From NCBI GenBank assembly GCA_021129695.1, contig JAJOKU010000112.1:1-10085 (forward strand): a stretch of 10,085 nucleotides of DNA, read 5' to 3'. Source of the DNA: a candidate division NPL-UPA2 bacterium. Its GTDB lineage: Bacteria; NPL-UPA2; JAGMAN01. This document shows, in pieces, positions 6,170 to 10,085 of the stretch (positions are counted from its first letter, which is position 1; each line of letters opens with the position of its first letter). The position numbers were made by a program, and so were the translations under genes. The notes beneath the pieces are model-generated. The model was not told the origin of the DNA. It saw only the letters and a list, made by a program, of their open reading frames with translations, and did not search any database.

Positions 6170-7677
6170 TTAACCTCCCCCTCGGTCTTCCACCGGGATA
6201 GCGTATCGGCTATCTCCTCCATCTTCATCCGGCGCGAACCCTTAATTAAGACCACATCTTCTGGTTTCAGTATATGGGAAAGTGTTTCCGTGGTTTCCCG
6301 GATATCGTCAAGGGTAAAAATACTTTCTTTAACTATTCCCGCATCTTTTGCCCCCCGGGCAATATGCCGGGCAAGACTCCCTACTGTTATTAAGATATCA
6401 ATTTGGCAGGCACGGCAGAGCTTGCCCACCCAATAATGAAAATGCGGAGCTTTTTCCCCCAGCTCGAGCATGTCACCCAAAACAGCTATCTTTCTACCAG
6501 GGGTATAGATATTTTTCAAGGTAAAAAGAGCTTCTTTCATTGATTGAGGATTGGCATTGTAGGAGTCATTGATGACTTTTATATCCTTTCCGCCGGCAGA
6601 AAAATTAATTAGTTCCATACGCATAGGAGGAAAACTAAACTCTCTTAACTTAGCAATTATCTCTTTCAAATTCAAACCAAAGACCGAATGGGCGACAGCA
6701 ACTGCTGCCAGGCCATTATAAACATTACCGTAGAGGATAGTATTTAGTTTAACCTTATGTTGACCATTTACCCCGTTAGAAATCCCCGCCTTAGGCACGG
6801 CATCCACCTCGGGCGGATTATTTCCAACACGGCTTAAAATAAATTCAAGGTGCTTATCCTTAATCTCTACACAAGAGGCGCGAAAGTCTGACTTATTTCT
6901 GATTCCAAAAGTTGTCACTCTACCTCCCTTAACCAATTCCCTCATCTTTGCCGCATAAGGGTCATCGGAATTTAAAACCGCTGTCCCGCAAGAGGGTAAA
7001 GACCCTATAAGCTCTGATTTCTCTTTAAATACATTCTCTCTCGTTTTCAAAAATTCCAGATGCGTATCACCAATATTAGTAACAATACCGATTACGGGAC
7101 GGGCGATCTCACAGAGCCTCGTGATACCACCCAATAAATTTGTTTCCATCTCTAAGATAACCACTTGAGTATCTTCTTTAATTTCCAGAAAAGTCAAAGG
7201 CACCCCCACAAAATTATTGAAACTTGCCTTTGCCTTAACAGTATTAAACTCCTTAGATAAAATATGACCTAACATTTCCTTGGTAGTAGTCTTGCCATTT
7301 GAACCGCTAATAGCAACCACGGGCACATCAAACCTCTCTCTGTAAATTTTAGCAATATCGCCTAATGCTTTAAGCGTATCCTCCACCTTTATAATTACCT
7401 TATTTTTGATTTTTAATTTTTGATTTTTGATATTTTTTGACACAATCGCGCCTATTGCTCCTTTCTTAAATGCCTCTTCTAAGAAGGAGTGTCCATCAAA
7501 TTTTTCTCCCTTTAAGGCAATGAATAAATCTCCAGAAGATATTGTTCTGGTATCGGTGGAAATGCCGGAAATTTTTATATCAGACCTGCCTGTGCGTGTC
7601 CGCACGCAGACAGAGGTCCTTGATATTAAAGAACCGCCTGCAGCCCTAATTATTTGAGATAAAATTATCGGCTCCAT
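6157..7677 (-). CDS. murF: UDP-MurNAc-tripeptide--D-alanyl-D-alanine ligase
   Basis: Adds D-Ala-D-Ala to the UDP-MurNAc-tripeptide, completing the cytoplasmic pentapeptide precursor. Numbering from the ATG at 7677 (506 residues), it shows STDTRT (40-45), DLFIALKGEKFDGH (50-63), the P-loop SGSNGKTTTKEML (124-136), the EMETNLLGGI segment (176-185), TNIGDTHLEFL (200-210), Lys220 in the carbamylated-lysine region, GNVYNGLAA (317-325), NDSYNANPQSM (370-380), LGDMLELG (400-407) and KGSRRMKMEE (479-488). It is about 50 residues longer than typical MurF. The excess sits in three inserts near residues 20-32, 82-93 and 287-299, each matching a DNA repeat. An in-frame TTG at 7686 with AGGG seven bases upstream is the alternative start and adds three residues. 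I prefer the ATG because the family N-terminus begins MEP-like there. It overlaps fabD by 13 bp. Confidence 0.94.
   Translation of the reverse strand: MEPIILSQIIRAAGGSLISRTSVCVRTRTGRSDIKISGISTDTRTISSGDLFIALKGEKFDGHSFLEEAFKKGAIGAIVSKNIKNQKLKIKNKVIIKVEDTLKALGDIAKIYRERFDVPVVAISGSNGKTTTKEMLGHILSKEFNTVKAKASFNNFVGVPLTFLEIKEDTQVVILEMETNLLGGITRLCEIARPVIGIVTNIGDTHLEFLKTRENVFKEKSELIGSLPSCGTAVLNSDDPYAAKMRELVKGGRVTTFGIRNKSDFRASCVEIKDKHLEFILSRVGNNPPEVDAVPKAGISNGVNGQHKVKLNTILYGNVYNGLAAVAVAHSVFGLNLKEIIAKLREFSFPPMRMELINFSAGGKDIKVINDSYNANPQSMKEALFTLKNIYTPGRKIAVLGDMLELGEKAPHFHYWVGKLCRACQIDILITVGSLARHIARGAKDAGIVKESIFTLDDIRETTETLSHILKPEDVVLIKGSRRMKMEEIADTLSRWKTEGEVKWQK
6781..6819 (-). repeat. Palindromic insert in the central domain of MurF
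   Basis: These 39 bp form an imperfect hairpin: AATCC pairs with GGATT at the outer ends, then GCCT with GGGC after a 2-base bulge, and AGG with CCT after one mismatch, leaving an 11-base loop. They encode MurF residues 287-299 (rich in Pro, Val and Gly), in a linker before the segment leading to GNVYNGLAA. Typical MurF sequences have a much shorter link between these strands. The extra residues after the hairpin, to about 307, may belong to the same insert. Reading it as an inserted element is inference. Confidence 0.45.
7401..7440 (-). repeat. A-rich tandem repeat inside murF
   Basis: On the minus strand this stretch is four or five imperfect copies of a unit close to TCAAAAAT, about 8-10 bp each. 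It encodes the Lys/Asn/Ile/Gln-rich MurF residues 82-93 (around NIKNQKLKIKNK), which lie between AIVSK and the KVIIKVEDTLKALGD segment. In ordinary MurF proteins these two segments are nearly adjacent. The composition differs sharply from the surrounding gene. Replication slippage or insertion of an intergenic-type repeat are both possible. Confidence 0.55.
7583..7618 (-). repeat. Palindromic insert near the N-terminus of MurF
   Basis: This 36-bp block folds into a long hairpin: GACCT pairs with AGGTC, CTGT with ACAG after a 2-base bulge, and GCGTG with CACGC after a 2-base bulge, capped by a TCCG tetraloop, 14 pairs in all. It encodes MurF residues 20-32 (alternating Arg, Thr, Val and Ser with one Cys), wedged between the GGSLIS start of the substrate domain and DIKISGISTDTRT. 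Typical MurF has only a few residues there. Its GC-rich hairpin sequence is unlike the A/T-rich flanks, which supports an inserted element. Confidence 0.6.
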
Positions 7678-7750
7678 CTTATCCAAAAGGATACCCTATC
7701 GGGCACAAGTAGACCTTCCTATTTCTTTAAAGGAAGGGTCTTATCCAAAA
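7677..7750. repeat. Segment bounded by a perfect 12-bp direct repeat between the ATPase gene and murF
   Basis: TCTTATCCAAAA occurs at 7677-7688 and again at 7739-7750 in the same orientation. One copy lies just after the ATPase stop codon and the other carries the first base of the murF ATG. Deleting one repeat copy plus the 50 bp between would place the murF ATG 12 bp after the ATPase stop, similar to the other tight spacings of the series. This is what an insertion with target duplication, or a tandem duplication that later diverged, would leave. Confidence 0.5.
7711..7741 (-). other. Imperfect hairpin in the ATPase-murF gap
   Basis: AGACCTTCCT (7711-7720) pairs with AGGAAGGGTCT (7731-7741) with one bulged G, around a 10-base loop, giving 10 pairs. 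It lies inside the segment bounded by the 12-bp direct repeats. On the minus strand no T-run follows, so it is not a standard intrinsic terminator; it could protect or process mRNA between the two genes. Its ends (AGACCT) resemble those of the murF palindrome at 7583-7618, a similarity too short to prove a shared family. Confidence 0.4.
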
Positions 7751-7751
7751 T

Positions 7752-10085
7752 CTATACTATGCCAATGCGTTTCCTTTCCGCGGATAGAATAATATCTCTC
7801 AATTCCTCAATATTGCGCGCCTTTAACCAATTCCTATCAAAGTCTTTATACTGGGCAATCTGGGCAATAGCCGCTAAGGCGCGCAGGTAGAAGTTGCGTT
7901 CATCGGGAGGGCCTGCCAGAACAAACATGGTGTGAACGGCTCCAGATACATCAGGAAAGACAACTCCTTCCTTACAACGGACTAAAAGAATGTCAAACTC
8001 CTGGACCCCCTGGGCAATGACATGGGGTATGGCCAATCCAGGAGCGATTACGGTGCTGATCTGCTTCTCTCTTTCCACAAAGAGATCAAAGAGAGTCCTC
8101 TTAGATACACCTACGCGCCTGGAGAGGGTAGCGGATACCATTTCAAACATCTCTTTCAGGGATACGGAATGGTCTATATCCAGAATTTCACACTTCTTTA
8201 TCAGACGGTCGAACCTATCCTCAACGATTCCCTCCTGCTCAATTACAATCTCTCTTAACTCATCGTGCAAGGTAGCGTCCCTTAGCTCTCGGGCGACAAT
8301 GTGCTCAACAACATTTATGCGGGCGGTAGCTCTGGCTAATCGCCTTCTCAGAAGCTTTTCCAGCTCAATGGCGAAGAATCCCGCCGGTGTGACTAAAAGT
8401 ATAACCAACCACCACTGCGCCGGAAATGGTACTGTTCTAAACGGGCTGATTCCAAATAAAGGCAATGAATAGACCAATATAACTTGCAGCCCCAAAGTTG
8501 TGGCAGCGCCTATAAGCACCCATTTATTTGAAAAGGGATTAAAGTTAAATGCCGAATCCATCACCCGCCGTGCCGTAAACAGGTAAGCAACTTGAACAAA
8601 GATTAGAGTGGTGAATGCCGCTGTCCCTGCCTGAGCTAGATAGTCCCCCGCACCTGAATCGCGCAGCGCTTGATAGACGAGCAGAAACACAGTAAATACG
8701 GTAATTGCCGATACTAAAGAGACCAACCCAACCCTCTGAAGGAAAAATGTGTTGGCCAATGGTTCACCAATGTCACGGGGGGGTTTGTCAAGTATTCCCT
8801 TCTCCTTGACCTCCCGGACTAAAGGTATAGCACAGGCTATGGCTATAATTAAATTTACCCACAGGATTTGTATCGGCTCTAATGGAAGACGCTCCGCAAA
8901 AACAGGTATAAGTGGCGCGAGTAATACCGCCCCCATCATTGCCAGAACCTGGCCCCCGTTTGTGGGGAGCAAATACAAGATAACCTTCCAGATGTTGTTG
9001 AAAACATGTCTGCCCTCTTCCACCGCGGCCACTATGCTGGCGAAGTTATCATCAGTTAAGATCATATCGGAAGCCTCTTTACTCACCTCGGTCCCGGTTA
9101 TCCCCATAGCTATTCCTATATCGGCTCTTTTTAGTGCCGGAGCATCGTTTACCCCATCTCCAGTAACAGCAACAATTTGACCTCTTTTATGCAACTGCAT
9201 TACTATCCTGAACTTGTGCTCCGGGGCGACTCTGGCATATACCGACACCTTCTCCACTACTTCACATAATTCCAGAGCGTCCATTCTTTGTATCTCTTCC
9301 CCGGTCAATGCCCTCTCCTCATCCTCACCTATCCCTAACTGACTGGCGATAGCTTTTGCCGTCTGCAAATGGTCACCAGTTATCATCACTACTCTTATCC
9401 CGGCTGCCTTACATCTCTTAACGGCCCTTATCGCTTCCTCCCTCGGTGGGTCTATCATCCCCTGGAGCCCGAGGAAGGTTAGTCCATCCAATTCTTCTGC
9501 GGTGAGCGCTCTCTTCTCCTTATCCACAGTCTTATAAGCCATACCAAGCACTCGCAAGGCATCTCTGGCCATCTCATCCGATTTCCCTGATATTTGTTCA
9601 GTCCTTAAAGGCTCAATATTTCCATCTATTAACTGATTTCGGCAGAGCTTTAAAACTCTCTCCGGTGAACCTTTCACATAGATAATATTTTCCCCTTTAC
9701 CCTTGTGCAGAGTAGCCATATATTGTTGCTCGGATTCAAAAGGGAGCTCATCTAATCTGGGAAGTTTTTCGGTAAGACCAGCTTTGGTTGCCGAGACAAG
9801 CAAAGCTCCTTCAGTAGGGTCTCCGTTGATACTATATAGCCCCGGTTCACCTTCCTCCAGAGAGGCGTTGTTGCACAGGTAGCCTGCCCGCAGAGTTTCA
9901 ACCAGCTCCTTGTCCGCCTGCACCGAACCAGGCCTCTCATTACCAAGCATAAACGCTCCTTTAGGCTCATAACCAATCCCGCTTACCCGGTAATCCTTTC
10001 CTCCGCAGTATATCCTAATTACGGTCATCTCGTTCCTGGTGAGGGTGCCGGTCTTATCTGAGCATATAACTGTAGTGCACCCTAA
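7752..10085 (-). CDS. P-type cation-transporting ATPase fused to a C-terminal PTS EIIA domain (5' end beyond window)
   Basis: An integral membrane ion pump; 777 residues are visible and the N-terminal part (actuator domain, M1-M4) is outside. From the first visible codon, the phosphorylation motif SDKTGTLT gives phospho-Asp10 (10056-10058). Then come GDPTEG (88-93), KGSPE (138-142) of the nucleotide domain, TGD (236-238), and the hinge TGDGVNDAP (308-316). Six membrane helices M5-M10 follow, about 364-396, 404-423, 450-474, 485-505, 522-544 and 558-576. A charged linker (577-624) leads to a PTS EIIA type 2 (fructose/mannitol, PtsN-like) domain to the end, with the phosphorylatable histidine in AIPHV (His688, 8022-8024). 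The core resembles P2-type (PacL/SERCA-like) pumps. However, SERCA Glu771, Thr799 and Asp800 correspond to Gln379, Ile414 and Ala415, so the ion is not predictable. An internal ATG at 10028 is not the start: the reading frame continues through the phosphorylation motif to the edge. The EIIA domain suggests control by a phosphotransfer chain. Confidence 0.9.
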   Translation of the reverse strand, partial: LGCTTVICSDKTGTLTRNEMTVIRIYCGGKDYRVSGIGYEPKGAFMLGNERPGSVQADKELVETLRAGYLCNNASLEEGEPGLYSINGDPTEGALLVSATKAGLTEKLPRLDELPFESEQQYMATLHKGKGENIIYVKGSPERVLKLCRNQLIDGNIEPLRTEQISGKSDEMARDALRVLGMAYKTVDKEKRALTAEELDGLTFLGLQGMIDPPREEAIRAVKRCKAAGIRVVMITGDHLQTAKAIASQLGIGEDEERALTGEEIQRMDALELCEVVEKVSVYARVAPEHKFRIVMQLHKRGQIVAVTGDGVNDAPALKRADIGIAMGITGTEVSKEASDMILTDDNFASIVAAVEEGRHVFNNIWKVILYLLPTNGGQVLAMMGAVLLAPLIPVFAERLPLEPIQILWVNLIIAIACAIPLVREVKEKGILDKPPRDIGEPLANTFFLQRVGLVSLVSAITVFTVFLLVYQALRDSGAGDYLAQAGTAAFTTLIFVQVAYLFTARRVMDSAFNFNPFSNKWVLIGAATTLGLQVILVYSLPLFGISPFRTVPFPAQWWLVILLVTPAGFFAIELEKLLRRRLARATARINVVEHIVARELRDATLHDELREIVIEQEGIVEDRFDRLIKKCEILDIDHSVSLKEMFEMVSATLSRRVGVSKRTLFDLFVEREKQISTVIAPGLAIPHVIAQGVQEFDILLVRCKEGVVFPDVSGAVHTMFVLAGPPDERNFYLRALAAIAQIAQYKDFDRNWLKARNIEELRDIILSAERKRIGIV

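Noticed and set aside
5981..6436. Plus-strand open frame of 151 codons opposite fabD/murF
   Set aside because: Antisense to conserved FabD and MurF motifs and without family resemblance.
7401..7440. CRISPR-like array
   Set aside because: The units are directly adjacent and A-rich, without spacers, and are translated as part of MurF.
7711..7741. Intrinsic terminator between the ATPase gene and murF
   Set aside because: The stem has a bulge and a 10-base loop and is not followed by a T-run on the minus strand; kept only as a hairpin.
7990..8472. Plus-strand open frame of 160 codons opposite the ATPase gene
   Set aside because: It lies wholly antisense to conserved EIIA and membrane segments, has Ser/Arg-rich shadow composition and no recognisable domain.
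10026..10028. ATG at 10028 as start of a 758-residue ATPase protein
   Set aside because: It is the Met of RNEM just after the phosphorylation motif; the frame stays open to the window edge and encodes SDKTGTLT, so the gene continues outside.

Overview
The window looks like chromosome of an uncultivated, anaerobic, peptidoglycan-making bacterium of middling GC content. Evidence for a bacterium is the MurE/MurF/FabD set; evidence for anaerobic C1 metabolism is a CooC-type Ni-insertion ATPase. An archaeal-type phosphoenolpyruvate carboxylase (PpcA) is the phylogenetic oddity. I cannot name the phylum from the sequence; a candidate-phylum bacterium with Wood-Ljungdahl or CO dehydrogenase metabolism is an inference.

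Layout. A short leader (1-148) with a perfect 15-bp palindrome precedes cooC on the plus strand. Everything else is on the minus strand and is transcribed from the right edge leftwards: a P-type ATPase with a C-terminal PTS EIIA domain (5' end outside the window), a 65-bp gap, then the tightly packed series murF, fabD, murE, ppcA, folC. Junctions inside the series are a 13-bp overlap, gaps of 6 and 4 bp, and a 4-bp ATGA overlap, so it is very probably one operon. folC and cooC converge and overlap by 66 bp, leaving no room for an intergenic terminator. No stretch longer than about 150 bp lacks a gene.

How the genes may work together. MurE and MurF add meso-diaminopimelate and D-Ala-D-Ala to the peptidoglycan precursor; FabD starts fatty acid elongation; PpcA makes oxaloacetate (precursor of aspartate and so of diaminopimelate); FolC makes polyglutamylated folate, the C1 carrier. 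CooC matures the nickel cluster of CO dehydrogenase. The operon thus mixes envelope synthesis with carbon entry, and three of its five enzymes (MurF, MurE, FolC) share the Mur-ligase fold.

Most unusual features. (1) MurF and FolC are about 50 and 20 residues longer than usual, and the excess falls in short in-frame inserts, three of which are DNA palindromes and one an A-rich tandem repeat. This resembles coding palindromic elements colonising protein loops. (2) The 65-bp ATPase-murF gap is bounded by a perfect 12-bp direct repeat, as if a hairpin segment had been inserted between stop and start codon. (3) The P-type ATPase is fused to an EIIA domain that keeps its phosphorylatable histidine, while several canonical Ca2+ ligands in its membrane domain are replaced. 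(4) FolC has His where the carbamylated Lys of the family is expected.
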